From NCBI GenBank assembly GCA_020161455.1, contig JAIUNZ010000004.1, forward strand, positions 186,001 to 250,000: DNA of 64,000 nucleotides, in the 5' to 3' direction. The position numbers and the translations under genes were made by a program. Of this stretch, positions 26,101-34,867 are shown piece after piece. A model generated the notes under the pieces. The model made no database searches. It was not told the DNA's origin and worked only from the letters and a program-made list of their open reading frames with translations. The stretch is from Bacteroidota bacterium. GTDB lineage: Bacteria; Bacteroidota; Bacteroidia; Flavobacteriales; Flavobacteriaceae. The first letter of the stretch is position 1; each line of letters begins with the position of its first letter.

Positions 26101-26609
26101 ATTTGTTTAAAAATGATTTTTTATTTGAAGATAAAGAAGCAGTAAAAAACATACATTATGTTTTAGATAATTTTCCAATGGATTACGTAAGCAGTAAGAA
26201 ATTAATTGATTGGATAAATGGAATTGAGAATGAAAATAAAAAACCATTACAAATAATATGTTATTTAATTTGTTCTCTTAAAGCACCGTCGAGAGAAGCT
26301 CTAAAAATACATTTGGCATTAATGCCTTATTTTGAAAAGGTAATTAAAGGATTTTCGACAGGAACATTACTTTTCATTCTATATCCTTTTATAAAGAAAT
26401 TTTGGACAACTCGAATTTATACTAATCCACAAGATTTTTATTTTCTTGAATTGTGGAATAAAAATTTAAACAAGAGTATTGAAGTTAAAAATAAATATAA
26501 AATCGTAGCATTTTATTCTTTGGTCTGTATGCACATGGCTTATAGACCAAATGTTAATGAACAGGAATGGATGCAAGACTATATAGATTATATGTTAAAA
26601 AATAGATAA
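23151..26609 (+). CDS. Large P-loop (STAND-like) protein with helical repeats
   Basis: The 1152-residue cytoplasmic protein has an N-terminal ~90 residues without a recognised domain. An NTPase core follows: Walker A GGYDTGKS at 98-105, Walker B LIIFDD near 156-161, and a LSTSNFKIN-like sensor region near 193. From about residue 380 the rest is helical and TPR-like, suited to ligand sensing (EKLNKLSDAEVYYEKFKSN; ENAVKWANTAFEMDKEI). This order, NTPase then repeats, is that of STAND signalling ATPases, many of which detect phage proteins. No nuclease or TIR domain is present, so the adjacent membrane protein may be the effector. The family is not named. Confidence 0.7.
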   Translation: MFSNFFKTFFKKTKENESIEVKHLTNSNVFILQSATTKDIVDISSILKNNPYNDIIIGNPHSYSGSLTAISKNISQRIETVEKIKTDWGDKTWLNIHGGYDTGKSQLSLLLSKNFNNNLLSFSFKDLSHNEFKNVIVLVFKEILTKNLESENNKLIIFDDLPQLGFDDNINRLFIELLNYCLASNIKILSTSNFKINNKIINPIKDNFVELPMPLLNKEEIEDIILTYSKEPKSLKYATIINSISDGFPIYVQIICQYLESKDWIIPLDEFTDFISGKAFNELNDETYQKLLHSTQNESTREILYRLNIVLGTISNETIEIVSNVNPPINSPYEKINSLSGTWLQKNNDETYFISPLIKSLGSNNVLKETKKEINIRLAQNVLSKKNLSQYDSQRAITYFLAGESYDDAGFIMIMALQSYFKHPEIFTDTIFGSFWVDTYLPEQMQSITKLSIRILQLHIFDDLQLKNHSKFSLENKVFIREDLENIITDNSNIQIEIIKMSKLILFKSYIQDDVKKALLYLESLNEIGFKYFEESENSLYNNLWIILDKIIDKSEIQAWFDCFNKVGKEESFYDNDMVHLFSRRLLDNILEHESTWEQKIESIEFIEAKAIENNLQILGAYSVKTNLFIIAEKLNKLSDAEVYYEKFKSNYISQEAIFLIKDELGRQQFYNGKKDEALLILLDIESIDIFVVTKLDTYLTIAKIFGDKDKVVAHQYTKKAIDFAQNEIKVSKLTIAKLLGEYAISYWLMGDSKTAIYKLAECYDLLLTAYKEMNALENIDDYNIIVIQVGNALNYIFQVLSFGRPPEKSQNGDSYVVPYRGILNNNYNPVLLKEWYYDERKYLNVYILIQCFEFYNDKENAVKWANTAFEMDKEIFLYNFKNSLRSFVGYKILQREYQESVEIEKELTEYENTINIGMADELRNNQQKQMFLDILERLHSNKDKDKDDYYFTYNLVPILLKELTLILENKNTEVQCIKNLKEHLFKNDFLFEDKEAVKNIHYVLDNFPMDYVSSKKLIDWINGIENENKKPLQIICYLICSLKAPSREALKIHLALMPYFEKVIKGFSTGTLLFILYPFIKKFWTTRIYTNPQDFYFLELWNKNLNKSIEVKNKYKIVAFYSLVCMHMAYRPNVNEQEWMQDYIDYMLKNR

Positions 26610-26710
26610 ACAAAGAAAGAATAAGCAAATCTTTTTAATGTGGATAGACTAATTTGGAAATCCTTTATTAATAAAGAAAGTTTAATATAGTGGATTAAAA
26701 CAATTGATTT

Positions 26711-28222
26711 ATGGATTTTTATTTATCTGATTCCCGATTATTACAAAGAGTTGAGAGAAGAAACATTATAGTTTTAAACCACTCTTCTTGGGATGATTGG
26801 TTTTCATATAATACGCTTTACAGAGTAAGTTATTATGATAATGATAGTAATGAGATTGTATTAGGTGCTGTAAAAATTGGAGAATTTAATATGGAAGAGA
26901 GAACACCAAGACTTCCTGAAAGATTTACAACTTTAGAACCTAATTTTTTTTCTGTAGGTCAAGATGTTAGTTATTATGAGATATTAAATTCTAAAGGAGA
27001 AGTATTTAGAGATACTATTTTGGAAGCATTAAATGATATTTCATTAAAAAATGAATTATTTGAGAATGCAATTCAAGAACGAGTAACAAAACAATCACTA
27101 TTGAGGTCTGTAAGTATTGTTTCTGTAAAGGGAGAATATAGACGATTAGCACAGGGGATAGTAAAATTAACGCCTTATGATTTTACGTTTTATGCACCAA
27201 AACATTTTAAAAGTAGTATTACTCCAATGGTGCTTGATTTTAGTGTAAAACCTAAATCTAATCCACCAACTAATATACACGTTATAATTGGGAGAAATGG
27301 AGTTGGCAAAACACATCTTTTTAATAATATGATTACTTCCTTAATAGAGGAAAAGCCAAGTAGAAAGGTTGGATATTTTGAGAGTAAAGATGGTTTTGAT
27401 ATTCCTTTTGCAAATTTAGTATCTGTTTCTTTTAGTGCCTTTGATGATAGCAATCCAATAGTTGAAAAAAGAGATAAAACCAAAAGTATTAGTTACTCTT
27501 ATATTGGATTAAAAAAAGTAGAAAAAGAAAACCTTAAACTACCACCTAAAAGCCCGACTGTTCTTAAAAATGAGTTTGTTAAAAGTATTGAAGTTTGCAG
27601 ACTTGGAGCAAAAAATGAAAGATGGCTTAAAGCACTTAAAACGTTAGAAACAGACCCAATTTTTGAAGAAGCAGAAGTTTCACAAATAGCCAAATTAGGA
27701 ATAAATGATGATTTTAAAGAATTAGCATCTAATATTTTCAAAAATTTAAGCTCGGGTCATAAAATTGTACTTCTAACTATTACTCGTTTAGTGGAAACAA
27801 TAGAAGAGAGAAGTCTTGTATTATTAGACGAACCCGAAGGATATTTACACCCGCCATTATTATCTGCTTTTGTGAGAGCATTATCAGATTTGTTACAAAG
27901 AAGAAATGCAGTTGCAATTATTGGAACACACTCTCCTGTGGTATTACAAGAGGTTCCAAAAAATTGTATTTGGAGATTAAGACGACAAGGTGCTGATGCT
28001 ATTGCAGAAAGATTAGAAATTGAATCTTTTGGAGAAAATGTTGGTACATTGACACAAGAAGTCTTTGGATTAGAAGTAACAGACTCAGGTTTTCATAAAA
28101 TTTTAAAAGATATTGTAGAGCGAACTGAAACTTTTGAAGAAGCAGTTGTAAAGTTTGATAACCAATTAGGATTAGAAGCGAGGGCAATATTAAGAAATTT
28201 GTTTTACCAAAAGAACTTGTAA
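26711..28222 (+). CDS. AAA/ABC-type ATPase, Septu PtuA-like
   Basis: The 503 residues form one ATPase of the SMC/ABC-like AAA_21 group. Walker A GRNGVGKT is near 194, the LSSGHKIVLL signature near 347, Walker B LVLLDEPEGYLHP near 367 and the switch-region GTHSPVVLQE near 403. The N-terminal ~190 residues are specific and unassigned. The HNH nuclease gene starts two bases after its stop. An ATPase plus HNH nuclease pair is the layout of the Septu anti-phage system, and lengths are compatible. Other ATPase-nuclease pairs look similar, so the subtype is uncertain. Confidence 0.8.
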   Translation: MDFYLSDSRLLQRVERRNIIVLNHSSWDDWFSYNTLYRVSYYDNDSNEIVLGAVKIGEFNMEERTPRLPERFTTLEPNFFSVGQDVSYYEILNSKGEVFRDTILEALNDISLKNELFENAIQERVTKQSLLRSVSIVSVKGEYRRLAQGIVKLTPYDFTFYAPKHFKSSITPMVLDFSVKPKSNPPTNIHVIIGRNGVGKTHLFNNMITSLIEEKPSRKVGYFESKDGFDIPFANLVSVSFSAFDDSNPIVEKRDKTKSISYSYIGLKKVEKENLKLPPKSPTVLKNEFVKSIEVCRLGAKNERWLKALKTLETDPIFEEAEVSQIAKLGINDDFKELASNIFKNLSSGHKIVLLTITRLVETIEERSLVLLDEPEGYLHPPLLSAFVRALSDLLQRRNAVAIIGTHSPVVLQEVPKNCIWRLRRQGADAIAERLEIESFGENVGTLTQEVFGLEVTDSGFHKILKDIVERTETFEEAVVKFDNQLGLEARAILRNLFYQKNL

Positions 28223-28223
28223 A

Positions 28224-29066
28224 ATGAAAAAGATTAAGAAACCCGAATTAAAAGTAAAACAGGTATTTACTGACTGCATTAGTATAGTAAGAAATTCACT
28301 TTATAAACAGCAATTAAATAATTGTATTGATACATTAGAGGAAGCAGAGACAGTTTTAGAGAATAAAATTATAGAAAATAAAGTCCACGAAATTCCCCAA
28401 AATGAAGTTATTTTAGGAAGCATCGCTAAAGAGGATATGGAAAAAGTCTATAATGATAGAATGGTAAAAAAAGGAACACCAGCAAGAGATTATTATAATA
28501 TAATTTTTTTATCCGCAGTGAAATGTCCATTTTGTTCCCAAAGAATTGTAAAAACATTAGACCACTATTTACCAAAGTCCAAATATCCAATTTATGCTGT
28601 TACACCAATAAATTTAATACCGTCTTGTTCTGATTGCAATAAGGACAAACTCGTTGAATATCCTGAATCTCCTGAACAAGAAACATTACATCCGTATTTT
28701 GATGATGTAGATGATGAAGTGTGGCTTAAAGCAAAAATAATATTAACAGAGCCAATTGGTTTTGAATATTATGTATTTGCATCTCCTAACAGAACAGATT
28801 TATTAAATGCAAGGATATTAAATCATTTTACTTCCTTTAGTTTAAATAAACTATATAGTGTACACGCAATAGAAGAATTAGAGAATAATAAATACCATTT
28901 TAAAAAATTATATACTAATGGTGGGGTTGATTTACTAAAAGCCCATTTAAAAGATTGTTTTGATAGTAGAAGTAGTAATGATATTAATTCTTGGCAAACT
29001 GCTTTCTATGGTGCTTTATATGAAGATGAGTGGTTTTGTAACGGTGGTGTACTTGATTTAGAATAG
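28224..29066 (+). CDS. HNH endonuclease, Septu PtuB-like
   Basis: The 280 residues carry a zinc-stabilised HNH motif: CPFC near residue 96, LDHYLPKSKYP near 111 with the catalytic His, then NLIPSCSDCNKDK near 131. N- and C-terminal helical parts lack known motifs. It is made with the preceding ATPase and would be the DNA- or RNA-cutting effector. It is the last gene of element A before the right end. Confidence 0.82.
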   Translation: MKKIKKPELKVKQVFTDCISIVRNSLYKQQLNNCIDTLEEAETVLENKIIENKVHEIPQNEVILGSIAKEDMEKVYNDRMVKKGTPARDYYNIIFLSAVKCPFCSQRIVKTLDHYLPKSKYPIYAVTPINLIPSCSDCNKDKLVEYPESPEQETLHPYFDDVDDEVWLKAKIILTEPIGFEYYVFASPNRTDLLNARILNHFTSFSLNKLYSVHAIEELENNKYHFKKLYTNGGVDLLKAHLKDCFDSRSSNDINSWQTAFYGALYEDEWFCNGGVLDLE

Positions 29067-29108
29067 AAAAATGAATAAGTAATAAAATAAGCATTAAAAT
29101 TACACTAA

Positions 29109-29129
29109 TTTACACCTTGACTTACACCC
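29109..29129. repeat. Integrase arm-type repeats, right end of element A
   Basis: TTTACACC at 29109 and CTTACACC at 29121, the same 12-bp period as the pair at 16078 and 16090, 44 bp from the att copy. Confidence 0.6.
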
Positions 29130-29139
29130 TAAAAAATAA

Positions 29140-29172
29140 AACCCCGAAAACATTGCGTTTTCGGGGTTTTTT
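29140..29172. terminator. Terminator at the right end of element A
   Basis: Arms of AACCCCGAAAAC and GTTTTCGGGGTT with A and T runs on both sides, usable on both strands. It ends right at the att copy at 29173. On the reverse strand it would have terminated a tRNA-Ser joined to this end. Confidence 0.85.
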
Positions 29173-29187
29173 GCGGAGAAAGAGGGA
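29173..29187. repeat. att copy 2 (junction of elements A and B)
   Basis: GCGGAGAAAGAGGGA is identical to 47433-47447 in and beside tRNA-Ser. It is the shared boundary between the tandem elements. Confidence 0.85.
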
Positions 29188-29323
29188 CTACAATTATTCA
29201 AACCTTCAAAAACTCAATTATTCTATTTATATACAAAAACTCAATAAATCCAATACTTAACAAGGGTTTTGTAAAATTTAAACATTGGATAATATGGGAT
29301 AAATTAGGATGATTTTTGATAAA

Positions 29324-29345
29324 TGTGGACTAAATGTGGACTAGA
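29324..29345. repeat. Integrase arm-type repeats, left end of element B
   Basis: Two head-to-tail TGTGGACTA units with an 11-bp period. The 22-base block differs by one base from the block at 47356-47377 in the right end. Confidence 0.65.
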
Positions 29346-29380
29346 TTTTGTATCTTTATGGAACATAAAAAGGCAAAAAT

Positions 29381-30613
29381 ATGGCATCAATTTATCTACT
29401 TCTTCAGAGCAAGAAAAGTCCAGCAGTTGTTTATATCCGTTTGCGTGATGGCAGAAATTTAGACATCAAAGCTAAAACAAATTATCATATTGACCCAATT
29501 AATTGGGATGAAGTTGAACAACGTCCAACCAAGAAAGCTTTAAAAGAAATTCATATTGCTAACCTGGATACAGATTTAAAAGATTTAAAAAACGACCTTT
29601 TAAAAGAATACAACCGAAGCAAGGGTAAAAAAGTTATAGATGTTGATTGGTTAAAAAACTTCATCAATCCACCACAGGAACAGGAAAAGCATCCAGATAA
29701 ATTAGTAGATTATATTGATACATTCATTGAGTTTAAAAAAGCTGATGTAAAAAGCAGCACTGTAACAAAGTGTAATGTAATCAAGCATTTATTGATGCGT
29801 TATGAAAAAGAAACAAAAACCACTTTATACATTCGTGATATTGATGCAAAGTTCAAAATGGATTTTGAAAAATATTGTATTAAAGTCGGTTACGCTCCAA
29901 ATACTACAGCTCGAAACATTCGTTTTATAAAAACATTTTGCAGACATGCAAAAGCTAACGGAGTGGAAACGCATTATCAATTAGACAGTATTAAAGCCAA
30001 ATATCATAAAGTCGAAAATATTTATTTAGATGAAAAAGAGATTGCAGCAATAGAAAAAATAGAAAGCAAGAAATTAACGGAAGGCTTAGAAAACGCAAGA
30101 GATTGGTTGTTGATAAGTTGTTATTGTGGTCAGAGAGTATCAGATTTTCTGCGTTTTGATAAATCGATGATTAGATATGAAAAGAATAAAGCAGGCGAAT
30201 TAAAACCTTTAATTGAGTTTACACAGGTTAAAACTGAAAAGATAATGACAATACCATTGCACAAGAAAATCATTGAAATAATGAAGAAATACGATGGTAA
30301 TTTTCCAAGAAAAATATCAGACCAAAAATATAATGAACACATCAAAAAAGTATGTGAAGCAGCTGAAATTGATGAACCAACAAACGGAACATTATTCGAC
30401 CATGAAACAAAAACAAAAATTACAAAAGATTATCCAAAACATAAATTAGTAAGTAGCCATATCGGAAGAAGAAGCTTTGCAAGTAATAACTATGGTAAAA
30501 TTCCAACTTCATTTTTAATGTACATAACCGGACATACAACAGAAGCAATGTTTTTAACTTACATTGGAAAGAGCAACAAGGATATTGCAATGGAGTTAAC
30601 AAATTACTTTTAA
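29381..30613 (+). CDS. Tyrosine recombinase / integrase of element B
   Basis: The 410 residues have an N-terminal arm-binding fold (SIYLLLQSKKSPAVVYIRLR), a SAM-like domain (about 100-200), and a core with CYCGQRVSDFLRF near 247 (Arg), SSHIGRRSF near 360 (His-x-x-Arg), ITGHTTEAMF near 385 and Tyr in LTYIGKS near 395. It is only distantly similar to the element A enzyme although both use the same tRNA site. It lies 194 bp inside the left att. Confidence 0.93.
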   Translation: MASIYLLLQSKKSPAVVYIRLRDGRNLDIKAKTNYHIDPINWDEVEQRPTKKALKEIHIANLDTDLKDLKNDLLKEYNRSKGKKVIDVDWLKNFINPPQEQEKHPDKLVDYIDTFIEFKKADVKSSTVTKCNVIKHLLMRYEKETKTTLYIRDIDAKFKMDFEKYCIKVGYAPNTTARNIRFIKTFCRHAKANGVETHYQLDSIKAKYHKVENIYLDEKEIAAIEKIESKKLTEGLENARDWLLISCYCGQRVSDFLRFDKSMIRYEKNKAGELKPLIEFTQVKTEKIMTIPLHKKIIEIMKKYDGNFPRKISDQKYNEHIKKVCEAAEIDEPTNGTLFDHETKTKITKDYPKHKLVSSHIGRRSFASNNYGKIPTSFLMYITGHTTEAMFLTYIGKSNKDIAMELTNYF

Positions 30614-30664
30614 TATTTGAGGGTTTTTCATACTTTCACACTTTTAAAATGAATTTGCAAACTG

Positions 30665-31879
30665 ATGGGTGAGTTAAGCAAGAAAGAAAAGGAAGTTTTA
30701 GACTTCCTTTTAGAATTTGTAAACATGGGTATTTTCAGTATCGAGCAACAAGAAAGAGACTTGGGCAAGCTTGACTATTCTTTATGTTCTGATGATAACG
30801 AAAAACAAATTATCACCCAAAAGAAAGTAGAAAAATTCAAAAAAAGAATAAGTAAATGCAATCCTATTGTTGCAGGTTACCTAAACGCTTTAACAACTTC
30901 TGATCCTTTAAATTTAGACTACGATGAAAAGTTAGAATTAATAACTAAAAATTTTCTTTATACGGAATACTATGAATTATTTGAAGTTTTAGTTGCTGAA
31001 GATATAAGTAAATTTGAGAGATATAGATTTGATAGTATTATTGAAAGTTTAGGATTTAAATACAAACCTTTGAAAGACTTTATTCAAGGTGTTTGCGATG
31101 TTAACAGTTTTTACACTTATAAATCATTTCTTGAAATTCCGAAAGACGATACTTTAAATTACGATAAAGTAGTTAAAAAATTGAATGATGCTTTTTTCAA
31201 ATTAGAAGCTTTTATGAACGGTACTGTTAATCAATACAATCATTTTGACTTCAATACTGCTTTTACGGAATTATTTTATTTGACAAGAAAAGCAGAAAAC
31301 TATACGTATGACAATTGCAAACGTGTCGGACAATATTGGGGACTAACTGAGCAAATAAGAGTTGATTATGACAAAACTAACTTTGATAATGTAAAAGCTT
31401 TCGAGAATAAAGCATTTTGCAATGATTGTAACGTAATTACATCAATAGCTTGGGACAGGATTGAAGAATTTAATTCTTTTCAAACTCCAGATGAAGTTGA
31501 AGAACAAACTAGAAAAAAATCAATATCTGATTTAATGAGACCTACAGCAATTAGCCCAGTAATTGTAAAAGTAGAAAACACAAATAATACTGATATTTCA
31601 GAAAAAGAAGAAAACCCATATCCACGAATATTTACAACTACAAAAGCTTACAATAAATTCAAAAATTTATTAGATGAGTTTGGTAATACAAAAGAAAATT
31701 TAGCCAATTATAGTTTTGTATATCACAGAATGAAAAAAGATAAATTTATTTTTGACGATTATCAACAAACGCAATTCGTTTACTTTTTGCTCGATTTTAA
31801 TATTAATATAAGTAGAATAAAACCTAAGACCCAATTAGGTAATAATGACCTTCGAGAAGGTATTTACAACAGGATTTAA
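30665..31879 (+). CDS. Unknown protein following the integrase
   Basis: This 404-residue soluble protein is mostly helical with many Asn, Lys, Tyr and Phe. A segment with scattered Cys is near 235-255 (KAFCNDCNVI). No motif is recognised. It lies 50 bp after the integrase and before the HTH genes, a position often taken by accessory genes of Bacteroidota mobilizable elements. Confidence 0.6.
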   Translation: MGELSKKEKEVLDFLLEFVNMGIFSIEQQERDLGKLDYSLCSDDNEKQIITQKKVEKFKKRISKCNPIVAGYLNALTTSDPLNLDYDEKLELITKNFLYTEYYELFEVLVAEDISKFERYRFDSIIESLGFKYKPLKDFIQGVCDVNSFYTYKSFLEIPKDDTLNYDKVVKKLNDAFFKLEAFMNGTVNQYNHFDFNTAFTELFYLTRKAENYTYDNCKRVGQYWGLTEQIRVDYDKTNFDNVKAFENKAFCNDCNVITSIAWDRIEEFNSFQTPDEVEEQTRKKSISDLMRPTAISPVIVKVENTNNTDISEKEENPYPRIFTTTKAYNKFKNLLDEFGNTKENLANYSFVYHRMKKDKFIFDDYQQTQFVYFLLDFNINISRIKPKTQLGNNDLREGIYNRI

Positions 31880-31954
31880 AATACCTAAAAGGAACCGTGT
31901 CATAAAACACACGATTTCATTCAATCCACAACACGACCGCATACCAACCTTTGG

Positions 31955-31978
31955 CTTGTTAATCTTAAATATAACAAG
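31955..31978 (+). promoter_or_regulatory. Inverted repeat just before the HTH gene
   Basis: CTTGTTA (31955-31961) and TAACAAG (31972-31978) are perfect arms ending two bases before the ATG at 31981. It could be an autoregulatory operator or a hairpin covering the start. Confidence 0.4.
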
Positions 31979-31980
31979 TC

Positions 31981-32268
31981 ATGCAAAACAATGCAATTTT
32001 ACTTCAAAACCTAACTGTTGAACAACTACAACAGATAATAGGCACATCCGTTAGAAACGGAATTCAAGAACTTCAAAAGGAGTTACAATCAAAAGACAAT
32101 TCGGAAGAATTAATGACCAGAGACGAAACCTGTAAATTTCTCAAAATTGACAGCAGCACGTTATGGGCTTGGACAAACAATAAAAAAGTCAAAGCTTACG
32201 GAATTGGTGCAAGACGTTACTACAAAAAAAGCGAGTTATTGGAATGTTTAACCTTATTAAAAAAGTAA
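31981..32268 (+). CDS. Helix-turn-helix (excisionase-type) protein 1
   Basis: The 95 residues have an N-terminal coiled part (EQLQQIIGTSVRNGIQELQK) and an HTH_17-type domain (LMTRDETCKFLKIDSSTLWA, then GARRYYKKSELLECL). It probably binds element DNA for excision or regulation. It is three bases from a second HTH gene. Confidence 0.82.
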   Translation: MQNNAILLQNLTVEQLQQIIGTSVRNGIQELQKELQSKDNSEELMTRDETCKFLKIDSSTLWAWTNNKKVKAYGIGARRYYKKSELLECLTLLKK

Positions 32269-32271
32269 GCT

Positions 32272-32547
32272 ATGAATAATTTCTATGATGATGCCGAAAA
32301 AGTACTAAAACGTATTGACGAACAAGTTACTTTAATTGCTGCCAAAATGAAAATTGATAGCAGACTAGATCCCGAAGATATATTTTTTGACAACCAAGAG
32401 TTTATGAAACTAATGAACATTAGTAAACGAACTGCACAGGAATGGAGAAACAAAAAAATTATTGAATTTTCCCAGGTAGGCAATAAAATATATTACAGCC
32501 TTTCCGATATAAAAATATTATTAAAAGAAAACTATAATACTAAGTAA
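32272..32547 (+). CDS. Helix-turn-helix (excisionase-type) protein 2
   Basis: The 91 residues carry a C-terminal HTH_17-like domain (NQEFMKLMNISKRTAQEWRN, then VGNKIYYSLSDIKILL). Pairs of such HTH genes before a DUF3987 gene are usual in Bacteroidota mobilizable elements. It is followed after two bases by the DUF3987 gene. Confidence 0.82.
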   Translation: MNNFYDDAEKVLKRIDEQVTLIAAKMKIDSRLDPEDIFFDNQEFMKLMNISKRTAQEWRNKKIIEFSQVGNKIYYSLSDIKILLKENYNTK

Positions 32548-32549
32548 AC

Positions 32550-34808
32550 ATGGAACAGATAGCAAACAACAAACTGATGGTTTCTGTATATCAAGAGTTC
32601 AAAACCAACTTAGGAGAAAAAAACCTTTTAGATGTTTTACAGGAAATTAAATCTGACAAATACCAAAGTGACATCAATTCAATCCGTTATGCTTTGCATA
32701 AAGGTGATGAAAAAACAGCAAGCGAAATAAAAAGCGGATTGATTGGTTTTACTACTTCTGGAACATTTGGAGCAAGCAGAACAAAGACAAATATAAATTC
32801 TTACTCTCAAATTGTGGGTTTAGATTTCGACCATATTTCATTAAATTATTTAGAAGAACTTTCAACACTCATAAACGACTGTAAACACACTTTTGCATCA
32901 TTTGTTAGTCCAAGTGGCGAAGGTTTAAAAGTATTCATTAAAGTAAACACAAATGCAGAACAACACACAACAGCATACAATCAAGTGGCTAATTTTTATA
33001 AAGAGTTATCAGGTTATGATTTTGATGCAAAATGCAAAGACATTACCAGATTATGTTTTGTTTCTTGTGATGCAGAATTATTTTTAAATGAAAATGCAGT
33101 AATATTTGAAGTAAAAGAAGAAGTGAAACCATTAAAATCTGAACCAATAAGAGAAGTGAAACACAATCTTACAACTGACGAATTATTAGACAAATGCTTA
33201 AAGTTTACGGAGAACAAAGAACAATATTACAATGGTAACAGAAACAATTTTATTTTCTTATTTTCTTGTAATGCTAATAAATATGGTATTTACGAAGAAG
33301 ATACTTTAAACTTTTGTTTAAATAATTTCGATTTAGAAGAAAAAGAGATTACAGCAACAATAAAAAGCACGTATAAAAATCAAAGTGCCGACTTTGCAAA
33401 GTATGCAAACTTTGCAAACCTGCAAAGTTCCGAAAAACCAAATGAAACAGGTTCAGAAAATAGTTTTGAAGAGTATGAAGATTGCCTAAAAGCAACTCCA
33501 ACTATTCCGCAATCTGTTTACGATAATTTACCACCTATTTTATTTGAAAGTTGTCAAGTATTTCCACAAGAAAGAGAAAGAGATGTTTATCTAACAGGAG
33601 CATTAGCAATTCTTTCAGGCTGTTTGCCTAACGTATCAGGTTTATATAGCGGTAGTATTGTTTATCCAAGTTTGTTTTCTTTCATTTTAGCTCCAGCAGC
33701 TTCAGGAAAAGGAGCGTTAAAATTTGCTAAAGCATTAGCCGACAAATACCACGATAAAACATTAGCACTTTCATTAGAAGATAAAAAAATATATGATGAA
33801 AAACTAACAGCTTATAAAATGCTGAAAGGAAAAGGAAAGCTAGAACCTAATCAAGAAATGCCAATGCCACCAAAATTTAAAGTAGTGTACATTCCGGCTA
33901 ATACAAGTAACGCAAAAATAATGCAGCATTTAGATTGGAACGATGGCAAAGGAATTATTTGCGAAACCGAAGCAGATACATTAGGGCAAACCTTTAAAAA
34001 CGAATGGGGTTCATATTCCGATATGTTGCGTAAATCATTTCATCACGAAAAAATATCAAAAAGTATTAAAACAGATGGAGAATATATCGAAGTAAATAAT
34101 CCGCAGTTATCAGTAGCATTATCAGGAACACCAAAACAAATTTTTAATATTATTGCATCAGCAGAGGATGGTTTATTTAGTCGTTTTATTTTTTATGTTT
34201 TCAAAACAGAAGCAGTTTGGTTAGACCCATCACCTAAAGGAAATCCTGTAAACTTAACAGACTATTTCACAACACAATCAAAACTAGTTTTAAAGTTGGT
34301 AGAGTTTTACGAAAGAGACGAATTAATTTTACATTTAACAGACGAACAATGGGATAGATTTAACCCTATTTTCAGTTCATTTTTAGAACAAATAAACACT
34401 TTTGTTAGTGAAGATGCTTTAAGTATAGTTAAGCGTTTAGGATTAATATTATATCGATTTTGTATGATTTTCACAGCAATAAGAAAGTTTGCATCAAATG
34501 ACTACCACAAAGAAATATATTGTTCAGATATTGATTTTGAAACCGCATTAACATTAACTAAAACATACATTCAGCACAGTGTTATAATGTTTACTAATCT
34601 ACCAAAGCAAGGGGAACAAGGTCCATTCAAATCAGGTGAAAATAAAAAGAAGTTTTTCGATGCTTTACCGAACAAATTTCAGAGAAAAGAAGCAGTTGAA
34701 ATAGGTCAAAAGTATGATATTGGGGAGCGTTCAGTGGGTAATTTTCTAAAATCCTGCCTAGGCAAGTACTTAACACAACCTAAAACAGGGTTTTATGAAA
34801 AGGCTTAG
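32550..34808 (+). CDS. VirE-N / DUF3987 protein, primase-helicase-like
   Basis: The 752 residues combine an N-terminal BT4734/VirE-N-type region (SGTFGASRTKTNINSYSQIV; IVGLDFDHIS; SGEGLKVFIKVN), which resembles primase-type folds. A DUF3987 part follows with a P-loop-like APAASGKGALK near 381 and an acidic ICETEADTLG near 471. Such proteins are thought to take part in replication of the excised element, but the activity is not proven. It ends with a small helical domain. It shares the transcript with the two HTH genes. Confidence 0.82.
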   Translation: MEQIANNKLMVSVYQEFKTNLGEKNLLDVLQEIKSDKYQSDINSIRYALHKGDEKTASEIKSGLIGFTTSGTFGASRTKTNINSYSQIVGLDFDHISLNYLEELSTLINDCKHTFASFVSPSGEGLKVFIKVNTNAEQHTTAYNQVANFYKELSGYDFDAKCKDITRLCFVSCDAELFLNENAVIFEVKEEVKPLKSEPIREVKHNLTTDELLDKCLKFTENKEQYYNGNRNNFIFLFSCNANKYGIYEEDTLNFCLNNFDLEEKEITATIKSTYKNQSADFAKYANFANLQSSEKPNETGSENSFEEYEDCLKATPTIPQSVYDNLPPILFESCQVFPQERERDVYLTGALAILSGCLPNVSGLYSGSIVYPSLFSFILAPAASGKGALKFAKALADKYHDKTLALSLEDKKIYDEKLTAYKMLKGKGKLEPNQEMPMPPKFKVVYIPANTSNAKIMQHLDWNDGKGIICETEADTLGQTFKNEWGSYSDMLRKSFHHEKISKSIKTDGEYIEVNNPQLSVALSGTPKQIFNIIASAEDGLFSRFIFYVFKTEAVWLDPSPKGNPVNLTDYFTTQSKLVLKLVEFYERDELILHLTDEQWDRFNPIFSSFLEQINTFVSEDALSIVKRLGLILYRFCMIFTAIRKFASNDYHKEIYCSDIDFETALTLTKTYIQHSVIMFTNLPKQGEQGPFKSGENKKKFFDALPNKFQRKEAVEIGQKYDIGERSVGNFLKSCLGKYLTQPKTGFYEKA

Positions 34809-34867
34809 CATTGTTTTAAAAACCCTATTTTATTCCTACATTTAACCCTTTAAATTAAAATCACAAA

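Larger units (their letters stand above)
15943..29187. mobile_element. Integrative element A
   Basis: Bounded by att copies at 15943 and 29173. A tyrosine recombinase lies at the left end and TTTACACC-type arm repeats lie inside both ends. Cargo: unknown membrane and secreted proteins, a membrane protein plus P-loop/helical-repeat pair, and a Septu-like pair. No relaxase, coupling protein, or phage structural gene is seen. Confidence 0.85.
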
